A DNA stretch of 64,000 bases from Lentisphaerota bacterium (GCA_015061545.1 SUWJ01000005.1:38418-102417); one strand, 5' to 3'; counted from the stretch's first letter, positions 1 to 9,802 are shown. The notes: generated by a model not told the origin, from the sequence alone. A program made the numbers and translations.

Positions 1-37
1 GGGTGTTGACCAAGCCCAGATCTTTGTAGTTGACCAT
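1..37 (-). CDS. fba: N-terminus of class II fructose-bisphosphate aldolase (truncated by window edge)
   Basis: Minus strand reads ATG GTC AAC TAC AAA GAT CTG GGC TTG GTC AAC ACC = MVNYKDLGLVNT, with AGGAG 9 nt upstream; the peptide resembles the start of class II FBP aldolases. Only 12 codons visible. Confidence 0.5.
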   Translation of the reverse strand, partial: MVNYKDLGLVNT

Positions 38-319
38 GATAAATCGACTCCTGTTATAAAAACAAATTTCAAATCACCGGTTTGATTCATATAAAAAACA
101 AACCGGAACTTCCATACTTATTAAGATAGCTCAAAAACGATTTTTTTCAAGTTCAAAAATGTTTTTTTACGTCAATTTTACATTCTTGGTACAGCGGAAG
201 TTGAAAAGTTCAGATGATTTGTTATTCTTCATGGCTCCGGAACAAAAAAAACGCTTTTAATTGCAATCAATCGAGGCATATGCTATATTAAAAAAAATTT
301 TCATAAATGGAGTTTTCTT

Positions 320-1114
320 ATGGTTGATACTGCGTTCGGCAACGGCAATATAAATATATCTTTGCACAATCACAGCAACTTCAGCGACGGCGCTGATTCG
401 CTTGAGGAAATGATTGCGGCGGCAGCGGAGTCAGGGTTAAAGGTGTTCGGCATTTCCGACCATTGGATCGTTCCACCCTATGAAGGCACCGATTGGCGGG
501 AGTGGGGTATGGCGCATCAGCGTTTGGGGGAATATGTGGAGCAACTTTTATTGCTGAGAAAAAAATATGCAAGTGATTCCTTTTGCGTTAAAATCGGTTT
601 GGAGGTGGATTTTTTCTTTGAAAATGCCGAAGCGGTGGCAGCTGATCTGAAAAAGTATCCGATTGATTACCTGATTGGTTCGGTGCATTACACGGGGCTG
701 TTTTCCGTAGACCGCGCCGCGGAAGATTGGATCGCGCTTTCGGAAGCGGAAAAATCCGACATTTGTCAGCACTATTACCGCAAATTATCTGCCGCAGCGG
801 CAAGCGGATTGTATTCGTTTATCGGTCATTTGGATTTGCCGAAAAAATTCGGCTTGATCGACAACAGCCAATATACCGCCCAGGCAGCCGAGGTGCTGGA
901 TGCGATTGCAGAAAAAAAAGGTGCTATCGAAATCAACACTTCCGGCTGGTTCAAAGCCTGCGGCGAACCGTATCCGGCCGGGGATATTCTGCAGGGGGCT
1001 TTGCAGCGGAATATACCGATAGTGATTTCCTCTGACGCTCATTGCAAACAGCATATACAGCGCAATTTCAACGAAGCCAGGTGGCTGTTGGAAGGTTTGA
1101 AAAATTCTATCTGA
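320..1114 (+). CDS. PHP-domain phosphoesterase, histidinol-phosphatase-like
   Basis: SLHNHSNFSDGADSLEEMI and ISSDAHC motifs typical of the PHP family. Confidence 0.8.
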   Translation: MVDTAFGNGNINISLHNHSNFSDGADSLEEMIAAAAESGLKVFGISDHWIVPPYEGTDWREWGMAHQRLGEYVEQLLLLRKKYASDSFCVKIGLEVDFFFENAEAVAADLKKYPIDYLIGSVHYTGLFSVDRAAEDWIALSEAEKSDICQHYYRKLSAAAASGLYSFIGHLDLPKKFGLIDNSQYTAQAAEVLDAIAEKKGAIEINTSGWFKACGEPYPAGDILQGALQRNIPIVISSDAHCKQHIQRNFNEARWLLEGLKNSI

Positions 1115-1148
1115 CCGATAGAGATTTAATTTTCATGCAGCTTGGTGC

Positions 1149-2339
1149 TTACTCATCCCAGGCGGTATTGCCCAGCAATCCATCCTGGAAAAAGACGCAT
1201 TTGCAGTTGGCTTCTTCCACCATCAATCGCAAGGCGGTTTCCAGTTTCTGGAAATGGTCGGGCTGATAATTGAAATAAGCGGGGAAGCTGTATTGTTCGT
1301 GAGCTCCTGCTGAAAAGACATCTGCTTTGTATTGGTCGGCAGTTGCTTGTGCCTGTTTGAACAACCGCGGGATCTGTTCCAGAGTCAGCAGATTGCAAAT
1401 GATCCAGTCGTGGTAGAAGAAGATCCCCAGCTCCCGATCGTAACTGCAGAAATGTTTACCCAGATAGTCTATTTCTTCGGCAAAACCGAAATGCCGTGCC
1501 ATGGCAGGATTGGGTGATACATAAATTTCGGAACGGAATTCATTCATTTTTTCTGCTTCGGTCAACTCTCCTGCGGGCGGCGTACTCATTACCCTTGTCC
1601 GCATTGATTCGCAGTAACAGTTGCAGCCAAGTTTGATAAGCTCTTCCGCCACCCCCGGACTGAGATTTGCCCAATGCAGTACGGCAGGAACGATATGCGA
1701 AGCGCTGCCGGCAAACCGTTCGACTTCGTTTTTGAGCTGATAATAGTCGTTCAGAAATTGCTGCCGCGAAGCATCTGCGTAAGGACGGTCGGGAAATTCG
1801 CTGTAAGAGTGCAGCGTTATTTTCAGCCAGTCGGCGTTGTCGGAAAATTCATCTTTCCAGATATCAGGCATATCTTTCAGCAGAAATTCTTCGTGATCGT
1901 TATGCAAAAAGGTGTTCAGAGTTACTTTAAGACCGTATCTGCGGTGCATTTCTTTAAGAAATTTAAGGTAAAAATGGTCAAATGCCCGCTGCGGACGCTG
2001 TTTGGCAAGTTCGGTAAACACAAAAATATTGTCATCAATATAGAAACGGCAGCGCCGGAAGGATTTTTTATCCCACACCAAAGTAAGTTTTTGGGCAAAT
2101 TCGCCGTAACAGGTCATTGTGGAAACTTCCACCGTGTTGATCTTGGCGGTCAGCGGAACATCGGCGGCAAAGTGCAGCCCATCCTGTCGGGCGGCGATGC
2201 CGTTGACTTTTGCCGGGGTGCCGAAACTGTTGAGTCCTTCAATACGGACGGTTAAACTTTCAGCGGTTTCGATACCATGACGGGCGTTGAGTACGGCGCC
2301 TTCGCGGAAATTGGTTACAGAAATCATAGATATCCTCAA
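1149..2339 (-). CDS. Uncharacterised protein, possible NodB/polysaccharide-deacetylase-like fold; paralog of 57287..58495
   Basis: Full-length similarity to the second copy (WDKKSFRRC.FYIDD, DMPDIWK.EF.DN.DWLK, HSYSEFPDRPY, GLLGNTAW). Confidence 0.7.
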   Translation of the reverse strand: MRISMISVTNFREGAVLNARHGIETAESLTVRIEGLNSFGTPAKVNGIAARQDGLHFAADVPLTAKINTVEVSTMTCYGEFAQKLTLVWDKKSFRRCRFYIDDNIFVFTELAKQRPQRAFDHFYLKFLKEMHRRYGLKVTLNTFLHNDHEEFLLKDMPDIWKDEFSDNADWLKITLHSYSEFPDRPYADASRQQFLNDYYQLKNEVERFAGSASHIVPAVLHWANLSPGVAEELIKLGCNCYCESMRTRVMSTPPAGELTEAEKMNEFRSEIYVSPNPAMARHFGFAEEIDYLGKHFCSYDRELGIFFYHDWIICNLLTLEQIPRLFKQAQATADQYKADVFSAGAHEQYSFPAYFNYQPDHFQKLETALRLMVEEANCKCVFFQDGLLGNTAWDE

Positions 2340-2472
2340 TTGCTCAACAGTTGTAAAAAATTCTGTATTAAAGTTAGCATTGATTCCGCAAAAATCAAAT
2401 ATCGGGAATATTTTAATTGGATGTCTTGGATAACCTTAATTGTAACGGTTTGATAATCTGTTTGTTATAATT

Positions 2473-3150
2473 TTATTTTTCGTTGACCTTGTTGCGGTTT
2501 TTTCCATAATGGCACAAATCGTTTATAACACATTGACTGCATTGGGGGCGGCGGGCAATGCAAACTCTTCTGCCGTGAGTGATAAGCAGGTGGGAGAAAT
2601 TGCACCACAATTCAGGAGCGATGCGTTTACAGATCATATCTTCGATCTTTTCAGGCGAATCGCCCTCTTTTGCCAGCGCAAAGTGCCTGATCAACCGCTG
2701 GACGTGAGTATCCACAGGAAATCCGGGTATGTTGAATGCGTTGCCCAGCACCACATTGGCGCTTTTTCTGCCCACGCCTGCCAGACTGGTAAGACCTGCC
2801 ATATCCATCGGCAGTTCGCCGTTAAAGTCGCTTACCACTTTTTGCGCAAGTTTGACCATGTTTTCCGCCTTGTTGCGCCATAATCCCAGCGAACGGATGA
2901 TTGAACCGATTTCCTCTACGTCGGCACGACTCATACTTTCCGCATCGGGAAAACGGCGGAAAAGTTCAGGCGTTACCATATTGACCCGATCGTCTTTGCA
3001 CTGGGCGGACAGCAGTACAGCTATCAGCAGCTGAAAGGGTGTATCGTGCTGCAACGGGCAGCCGAGTTCGCCGTAAACGGCATAAAGTTTATCGTGTATC
3101 TGCCGCAGCAGCACAGCTTTGCGGTCGTTGAGCATTATCTTTGACTCCAT
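2473..3150 (-). CDS. nth: Endonuclease III (HhH-GPD, 4Fe-4S)
   Basis: LLSAQCKDDRVN, LAGVGRKSANVVLGNAF, VDTHVQRL, C-x6-C-x2-C-x5-C at the C-terminus. Confidence 0.92.
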   Translation of the reverse strand: MESKIMLNDRKAVLLRQIHDKLYAVYGELGCPLQHDTPFQLLIAVLLSAQCKDDRVNMVTPELFRRFPDAESMSRADVEEIGSIIRSLGLWRNKAENMVKLAQKVVSDFNGELPMDMAGLTSLAGVGRKSANVVLGNAFNIPGFPVDTHVQRLIRHFALAKEGDSPEKIEDMICKRIAPELWCNFSHLLITHGRRVCIARRPQCSQCVINDLCHYGKNRNKVNEK

Positions 3151-3163
3151 AACATTTGTAAAT

Positions 3164-3197
3164 AAAAAAACGGCGCACTTGCTGCAGCACGCCGTTT
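3164..3197 (-). terminator. Rho-independent terminator downstream of the SDR gene
   Basis: AAACGGCG...CGCCGTTT stem followed by T7 on the minus strand. Confidence 0.75.
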
Positions 3198-3219
3198 GGA
3201 TATGGTCATAATAAAACCA

Positions 3220-4080
3220 TCAGACCCCGCTGTAAGCGTTGAAGGCGCCGTCGATGGGAATAACGATGCCGTCAACAAAACCGGAGGCTTTGTCGTTGAG
3301 CAGGAACTGCAGCGCACCGATCAGGTCTTCGGGTTTGCCGAAGCAGCCCATGGGGGTGTGATCGATGATCTTGGTGCCGCGGGCGGTCAAACTGCCGTCG
3401 GCATTGGTCAGCAGCGCGCGGTTCTGGTCGGTCAGGAAGAAGCCGGGAGCAATCGCGTTGACGCGGATCCCGACTTTGGCAAAGTGAACCGCCAGCCAGG
3501 CAGTAAAGTTGCTGATGGCAGCTTTGGCGCCGCTGTAGGCCGGGATCTTGGTAAGGGGGGTAAAGGCGTTCATCGAAGAGATGTTGACAATGCAGCCATT
3601 GCCTTTTTCCGCCATGCCGCGGGCAAATACCTGAGTGGGCAGCAAAGTACCGAGGAAGTTCAGATTGAAAACAAAGCTCACGCCCTGAGGATCCAGATCA
3701 AAGAAGGTGGTCACGCCTTCCACCGCACCCGCCAGATCGACCTTTTCCAGATATTCCTTGCTGGTGGTGCCTTTGGGGTGATTGCCGCCTGCGCCGTTGA
3801 TAAGAATATCGCAGACACCGAATTTTTCGACGATCTCTTTTTCGGCAGCCTTCAAACTTTCGATTTCCAGCACGTTGGCGGCAATGCCGATGGCGCAACC
3901 GCCGTCAGCGGTGATTTCGTCGGCGACTTTCTGAGCGTTTTCGGCGCGCAGGTCAAGAATGGCAACCTTGGCACCGCTGGCGGCAATGGCTTTGGCCATC
4001 ATACCGCAAAGCACCCCGCCGCCGCCGGTAACTACTGCGACTTTTCCGGAGAGATCAAGAGCAAATGGTAACTGCATCAT
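3220..4080 (-). CDS. SDR-family oxidoreductase, D-mannonate oxidoreductase-like
   Basis: GKVAVVTGGGGVLCGMMAKA Rossmann motif, NGAGGNHP, YSGAKAA; AAAGGA RBS before ATG at 4080. Confidence 0.8.
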   Translation of the reverse strand: MMQLPFALDLSGKVAVVTGGGGVLCGMMAKAIAASGAKVAILDLRAENAQKVADEITADGGCAIGIAANVLEIESLKAAEKEIVEKFGVCDILINGAGGNHPKGTTSKEYLEKVDLAGAVEGVTTFFDLDPQGVSFVFNLNFLGTLLPTQVFARGMAEKGNGCIVNISSMNAFTPLTKIPAYSGAKAAISNFTAWLAVHFAKVGIRVNAIAPGFFLTDQNRALLTNADGSLTARGTKIIDHTPMGCFGKPEDLIGALQFLLNDKASGFVDGIVIPIDGAFNAYSGV

Positions 4081-4327
4081 AATAAATATCCTTTCTTGCA
4101 ACCGGTTTGTCCGGTCATGGTTTGAACTCGGGATTTAATTTAACACCGTTTTCCCCATTACGCAAGATTTTTTTATAAAAATAGCACTTAATTTGTCGAA
4201 ATATTGTCAATAAAGCATAAAATTGCCATTGCATTTGCAGTTAGTTGTATTATAGTATTGTTGCGGTACTGATTATGCAGTATAACGTCAGTTCTGCGGA
4301 GAAAATAAAAACAGGAGCGCGGCAGAA

Positions 4328-4900
4328 ATGCTTTGCGATATATGTCATAAAAACGAGGCGACGATCCATATTCAGGAAATCGCCGGCGGTCAGAAAAAAA
4401 CCATGCATTTGTGCAGTATGTGCGCAGCCGCAAAACAGCAGGGCGGCGGTTTGGATCTGGGGCCGTTCAATCTGGCGGGCTTGCTCTATAAACTTTCAGG
4501 CAGCGCAGGCGAGTCGGAAAACGGTCAGGAGCCTGAAACTGAAGTTGATAGCGGTCAGATAGTCTGTCCCCAATGTTCGTGGAGCGAAAGCAAGCTGCGC
4601 GAAAGCGGCAAGCTGGGCTGTCCCGAATGCTACAAAGTGTTTGGGCCGCTGTTGAAAGAAGCGCTGAAAAATATGCACCGCGGAACCTGTCATCTGGGGA
4701 AACACCCCGTGGGGCAGGGCAGCGGACTTTGTGTGCTGCACGGCGAGCTTGCTTTGCTGCAGAAAAAACTTCAGCAGGAAGTGGATAAAGAAAATTACGA
4801 AGCTGCCGCAGTTTTGCGCGATCAGATCAACGCTTTGAAAAAACAATGTGACGAAGCTGCTGCTGCAGAGCCGTCGGAACGGAGCGTTGGAGGGGAATAA
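4328..4900 (+). CDS. mcsA: McsA-like activator of protein arginine kinase (UvrB/UvrC-motif, CxxC zinc protein)
   Basis: Repeated CxxC motifs, C-terminal UVR motif, immediately upstream of mcsB. Confidence 0.85.
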   Translation: MLCDICHKNEATIHIQEIAGGQKKTMHLCSMCAAAKQQGGGLDLGPFNLAGLLYKLSGSAGESENGQEPETEVDSGQIVCPQCSWSESKLRESGKLGCPECYKVFGPLLKEALKNMHRGTCHLGKHPVGQGSGLCVLHGELALLQKKLQQEVDKENYEAAAVLRDQINALKKQCDEAAAAEPSERSVGGE

Positions 4901-5988
4901 TGAGTGAATTCAATTCTCCTGAAATTGCCCGGCTTTTGAAGCAGCAGGTGAATTTTTTAAGTGCCGAAACTGCAACCTCGCCTGTGATCATCAGCTCGCG
5001 GATTCGTTTGGCGCGCAATCTTAAAGGTTTTCCTTTTCCCGGGGCTGCTGATCCAACTGTACGGCAGGAAGTCGCAGACTCGGCAGCGGCGGCAATCAGG
5101 CGATCCCGGGCGCTGGGCAGAGGCTCAATGAGTTTCAATATTGCCGAACTGAGTGTGCTGGAGCGGGAAATATTGCTGGAACGGCATCTTGCCAGCCGTT
5201 CGCTGCTGGAAGGCGAAGCCGGGCAAATGCTGCATATATCCGCCAATGAAGCGCTGGCGGTAATGGTCAACGAAGAAGATCACTTGCGTATGCAGGCAAT
5301 ACTGCCCGGTTCACAGCTGCGCAAGGCGTGGAAGATGGTCAATGCGCTGGACGATAAATTAAGCGGGCAGCTGGATATAGCTTACGACAGCAAGCTGGGA
5401 TTTCTGACCAGTTGTTTATCCAATGTGGGTACTGGTATAAGAATATCGCAAATGCTGCATTTGCCGGCGCTGACCATTGACGGGTCGATCAAACAGCTGG
5501 AACGGGGCCTGCCCAAGTTGGGGTTGACTATGCGGGGAATGTTTGGCGAAGGCTCGGAAAATCTGGGATTTTTCTATCAGATATCCAACCAGAGTACCCT
5601 GGGCGAGAGCGAAATGGCGATTATGGAACACCTGGAGCAGGTGATCGGGCAGGTGGTTGATCACGAAGAAAATGCGCGGTTGAAACTGCTGGAGCAGAAC
5701 CGGACCCGTTTGCTGGATAAAGTCGGACGCAGTTTTGCCGCCTTGCGCTACAGTTACATTCTTCCGTCTAAAGAGGCATTTGCCGCTTTGTCAGGAGTTC
5801 GGTTGGGCGTGGATCTGAAAATGTTCCATGCGCTGGATTCAAAATTGCTCAACGATTTGCTGATAGCGGCAAATTCAGGCCATTTACAGTACAATGCAGG
5901 CAGGCTTTTAAGCGAAGCGGAACGGGACGCTTATCGGGCACAGGTTATGCGGGAAGCGCTGAAAAAAAATTATGATCGGGAACTTTGA
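4900..5988 (+). CDS. mcsB: Protein arginine kinase McsB (ATP:guanido phosphotransferase family)
   Basis: SSRIRLARNLKGFPFP, NEEDHLRMQ, LTSCLSNVGTGIR motifs; start overlaps the mcsA stop (TAATG). Confidence 0.92.
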   Translation: MSEFNSPEIARLLKQQVNFLSAETATSPVIISSRIRLARNLKGFPFPGAADPTVRQEVADSAAAAIRRSRALGRGSMSFNIAELSVLEREILLERHLASRSLLEGEAGQMLHISANEALAVMVNEEDHLRMQAILPGSQLRKAWKMVNALDDKLSGQLDIAYDSKLGFLTSCLSNVGTGIRISQMLHLPALTIDGSIKQLERGLPKLGLTMRGMFGEGSENLGFFYQISNQSTLGESEMAIMEHLEQVIGQVVDHEENARLKLLEQNRTRLLDKVGRSFAALRYSYILPSKEAFAALSGVRLGVDLKMFHALDSKLLNDLLIAANSGHLQYNAGRLLSEAERDAYRAQVMREALKKNYDREL

Positions 5989-7976
5989 ATAAGGTACAGG
6001 TCAGGCGGAGCAGCACTTCTCCTGACTTCTTTATGGGTGGATCCAACGTGGAAACTGTTAATACTCTGTTGTTGATATTTCTGGAGATGACCTTTATTTT
6101 TGTGGCGGTACTGCTGTTGTACAGCCAGCGCAAAAGTATTGGCGATATACCTTTTTTCATCACGCTGGGTATGCTGCTGATCTTCGGCGAATTCATGTCG
6201 GGCAGCGAAATGATGTTCAACGGCTGGGAACAGGCGTCTTTTCCCGTAGCTCAGGTAGTGGTGTTTGTACCGTTTATGGCGGCGGTGCTGCTCATATATA
6301 TAACCGATGGAGTGCTGGCCTTTCAGCGGCTGATAATCGGCTCGCTGACGACAATGGGTATTTTCTTTTATCTGGGGGATTTGACCCGCTTGCAGGTGCG
6401 GTGGATAACCTATGCGGTAAGTTCAAATTTGCCCGTGGAGGCTTTTGACGCGCTGCTGGAAAATACCCGTAACGGGATGTGGGCAGTTATTTGCGGACAG
6501 CTGTTGGCGTTGTTTATTATGCCGGTGGCTTTTTCCCGGTTGCGCAATGCCGGACACAATATGCTTATTTGCTGTGCGGGGGCTTTAGGCGTGGCGCTGC
6601 TGATTGATACGGCGGTTTATGAGGTAATGGCAGGAGTCGGCTGGCAGCAGATAATGAAGATGCTGCTGCCGCTGTTGATCGTACGGATTTTTGCCGGATT
6701 TTACCTTGCGTCATTGCTGGCGCTATACATTGGCAAGATCGGTAACGAAAGCGAAGCCCGTCATGTTCGCCCGCTGGAAATAATCTTTGCGTTTTTCGGC
6801 AGTTACGGCCGTTCAAAATTGTTGGAAGCCAACGTTATGGAGTGGGAAGGCCGCTATCGGGTGATTCTGGAAAACGCTTCGGAAATGATCATTATTCTTG
6901 ATCGGCAGGGCAAGATCCTTGATGCCAATCGTGCGGCGGAGAAAATGTTGAAAAGAAGCACGTTGGCGGGCAAAAAATTCAGTAATTATCTGCCGGAAGC
7001 CGATGGCAGGGTGTTCAGCAAAAACCTGCTCCGCTGTGCTGACGGCAGCAGTTCGGGCCAGTTCTATGTTGATCTGCTGCCAAGTCCACAGTCTGATGCG
7101 TCAGGTCACGGGGCGCTGAATCTGGCGCTGACTATTACTCCGCTTGCCATCGGTAATATGGAAGCATTTATTATTATGGGGCGCGATATGACCGAAGAAC
7201 GGATGCTGGAGGCGGAAAAGCAGCGCCTTAACGAAGAACTTGCCCACTCCCAGCGGTTGGAAGCGCTGGGGCAGCTGGCGGGCGGAGTGGCGCATGATTT
7301 CAACAACAACATCCACGCGATTCTGGGCCACGCTGATTTGATTGCATTGCGCAGCGAGCTGGACGAAAAAAGCTCCGGGCATTTAAGCAAGATCATCGAA
7401 ATTGCTGAAAGTTCCGGCCAGCTCACCAGTCAGCTGCTGGGGTTTGCCCGCAAAGGCAAATACCGCGAAAGCGATTTCGATTTGCGGGTGCTGGTGCAGC
7501 GGACAACTGAACTTTTTATGCCCGGCAGCAAAGATATAGAAGTTGAAGTAAAGACTTCTCCCCATCCGCTGCTGGTGCGGGGCGACCAGATCCAGCTGCA
7601 GCAGGTGATCCTTAATTTGCTGATCAACGCGCGGGATGCGCTGCATTCGGTTTCGGATCGGGAACGGCATTTGGCAATAAGTTTGTCGGAAGCTGATCCT
7701 GCGGAGCTGCCAAGTGAGCTTAATTTGCCTGAAACGGCGGCAGAAGAGCGACGCAGCTTTGCATTGCTGACGATCAAAGACAACGGTTGCGGAATGGATT
7801 CTGCAACTTTGAAACGGCTTTATGAACCATTCTTTACTACCAAGCCGGTCGGGCAGGGGACGGGAATGGGAATGGCAATGGCATATGGTACGATCCAGAG
7901 TCACCATGGCGCTATTGCAGTAGAAAGTGAACTCGGTTGCGGCAGTACGATATATGTATTGCTGCCGATGATATAA
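5985..7976 (+). CDS. Membrane PAS sensor histidine kinase
   Basis: N-terminal multi-TM region, PAS (ILENASEMIIILDRQGKILDAN), HisKA (GGVAHDFNNNIHAILGHADL), HATPase (VILNLLINARDAL, GQGTGMGMA). Start may be TTG 5985 (overlapping the mcsB stop) or ATG 6033. Confidence 0.88.
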   Translation: MNKVQVRRSSTSPDFFMGGSNVETVNTLLLIFLEMTFIFVAVLLLYSQRKSIGDIPFFITLGMLLIFGEFMSGSEMMFNGWEQASFPVAQVVVFVPFMAAVLLIYITDGVLAFQRLIIGSLTTMGIFFYLGDLTRLQVRWITYAVSSNLPVEAFDALLENTRNGMWAVICGQLLALFIMPVAFSRLRNAGHNMLICCAGALGVALLIDTAVYEVMAGVGWQQIMKMLLPLLIVRIFAGFYLASLLALYIGKIGNESEARHVRPLEIIFAFFGSYGRSKLLEANVMEWEGRYRVILENASEMIIILDRQGKILDANRAAEKMLKRSTLAGKKFSNYLPEADGRVFSKNLLRCADGSSSGQFYVDLLPSPQSDASGHGALNLALTITPLAIGNMEAFIIMGRDMTEERMLEAEKQRLNEELAHSQRLEALGQLAGGVAHDFNNNIHAILGHADLIALRSELDEKSSGHLSKIIEIAESSGQLTSQLLGFARKGKYRESDFDLRVLVQRTTELFMPGSKDIEVEVKTSPHPLLVRGDQIQLQQVILNLLINARDALHSVSDRERHLAISLSEADPAELPSELNLPETAAEERRSFALLTIKDNGCGMDSATLKRLYEPFFTTKPVGQGTGMGMAMAYGTIQSHHGAIAVESELGCGSTIYVLLPMI

Positions 7977-8010
7977 TAAAAGAACATCAAACTTCAAACA
8001 AGGAGAAATT

Positions 8011-8883
8011 ATGTTTATTGATGTGCACGCTCATGCGTATTTGTTCGACTATCCGCCGCAGGATGGTTACACGCAGTTTGCTACTGCCGAAGAGGTGATC
8101 AAACGCTATGATGAATTGGGGATCGAAAAAGGTATTCTGCTGCCGTTGATCGGGCCCGAAACTTATATACCGCAGTCCAATGCCGAAGTCATGGAAATCT
8201 GCAAACGTTATCCTGACCGTTTTGTGCCGTTCTTCAACATTGACCCCCGCGGGATCAGAAATTCGGAATTTACGGATTTTTCGCCGTGGATCGACTGGTT
8301 CAAGGAACACGGCTGTCTGGGTGTGGGGGAATTTATGCCCAATATGCGTTTTTTGGAACCGCGGGTGTTGAATATGTTCCGTCAGTTTGAAGCTGCAGGG
8401 CTGCCGGTGATCTTTGACGATACGGTTTATGTAAATTATCACTACGGTCTGGTGGATGATCCCGGGCTGCCCCAGTTGGAAATGGTGCTGAATATGTTCC
8501 CGAAACTTATATTGCTGGGGCATGGTCCGGCCTTCTGGAGCGAAATCGGAGTGCTGGATACTGTGTACGACCGCGGCCGTTATCCCAACTACCCGATCAG
8601 GGAAGAAGGGGCGGTGCCGAAACTTTTCCGCCGCTACCGGAACCTGTGGGGCGACCTCTCCGCCGGCAGCGGTTACAATGCCCTTGCCCGCGATGTGGAT
8701 TATGCCGTGCAGTTCCTCAATGAGTTTCAGGATCGGCTTTGCTTCGGTACCGATATATGCTATGCCAAGGAGGAATTGCCGCTGGCGGGATTTTTGATCG
8801 ACCTCAAGAAATCGGGCCGCATTTCGGAAGAGGTTTTTGAGAAGGTTGCCCGTGGCAATATCAAGCGGCTTTTGAATATCTGA
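8011..8883 (+). CDS. Amidohydrolase-2 family metal-dependent hydrolase
   Basis: MFIDVHAHAYLFD, GHGPAFWSEI, FGTDICY; AAGGAG RBS. Confidence 0.8.
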   Translation: MFIDVHAHAYLFDYPPQDGYTQFATAEEVIKRYDELGIEKGILLPLIGPETYIPQSNAEVMEICKRYPDRFVPFFNIDPRGIRNSEFTDFSPWIDWFKEHGCLGVGEFMPNMRFLEPRVLNMFRQFEAAGLPVIFDDTVYVNYHYGLVDDPGLPQLEMVLNMFPKLILLGHGPAFWSEIGVLDTVYDRGRYPNYPIREEGAVPKLFRRYRNLWGDLSAGSGYNALARDVDYAVQFLNEFQDRLCFGTDICYAKEELPLAGFLIDLKKSGRISEEVFEKVARGNIKRLLNI

Positions 8884-8890
8884 GTTCGTT

Positions 8891-9802
8891 ATGAAAATAT
8901 CTGATCGTACCTGGGGTATAGTCAGCGGAGCGGTGGCGGCAGCAGCGTATGGGCTTAATCCGTTGTTTGCCGTACCGCTTTACGGTTACGGACTTACTCC
9001 GCCTATGGTGCTTTTTTACCGCTTTGCGCTGGCGGCAGTGATGTTGGTGCCGCTGTTGACGATCAAGCGGTGCGGCTTTGCGCTTACCCGCGGGGAGTTT
9101 TTTGCATCGCTGCTGGGTGGATTTTTAATGGTGGTGTCATCGCTTTGTTTGTACACATCGTTCAAACATATGGATGTGGGATTGGCTATGACGCTGTTGT
9201 TTCTCTACCCGGTGATCGTGGCAGTAATAATGAGTACAGTTTATCATGTAAAACTTTCCCGTTCGATCATCGTCAGTATAGTTTTGGCATTGGGCGGTCT
9301 GGCGCTGGTAACGCTACTGGGTAAAAGCAGTACAACAGAATCGCTGAATATAACCTGGAAAGGGGTTATTCTGGCGATCGGTTCGTCTCTGTCTTACGCA
9401 TTCTACATAGTGGCAGTACGCAAAAGCCCCATGAAAAATCTTCCCAGCGAAAAATTGACCTTTTACACGGTATTGCTGGGGTGTCCGTTCTTTCTGATAT
9501 TTTTACATGGCGGCGCGGCGTTGGAACTGCCGTCGGCACCTGGTGCCTGGCTTTATTTGATCGGCGTGGCATTTTTTCCAACGATCATTGCGCTGGCGTT
9601 TATGGCTGTAGCTATTGAAAAGATCGGAGCTACACCTACTGCTATTCTCGGTGTGCTGGAACCGGTTACGGGGCTGCTGGTGGGAATATTGCTTTACGGC
9701 GAAAAACTTACTGTTTGCAGCTCGATAGGCATCTTGCTGATATTTTCGGCGGTGGTACTGGTGATCCTTGCCGACCGCAACAGTATTCAATCCAAAGAGT
9801 AG
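8891..9802 (+). CDS. DMT superfamily (EamA) transporter
   Basis: About 10 hydrophobic segments, duplicated EamA pattern, ILGVLEPVTGLLVGILLYGEKLT. Confidence 0.85.
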   Translation: MKISDRTWGIVSGAVAAAAYGLNPLFAVPLYGYGLTPPMVLFYRFALAAVMLVPLLTIKRCGFALTRGEFFASLLGGFLMVVSSLCLYTSFKHMDVGLAMTLLFLYPVIVAVIMSTVYHVKLSRSIIVSIVLALGGLALVTLLGKSSTTESLNITWKGVILAIGSSLSYAFYIVAVRKSPMKNLPSEKLTFYTVLLGCPFFLIFLHGGAALELPSAPGAWLYLIGVAFFPTIIALAFMAVAIEKIGATPTAILGVLEPVTGLLVGILLYGEKLTVCSSIGILLIFSAVVLVILADRNSIQSKE

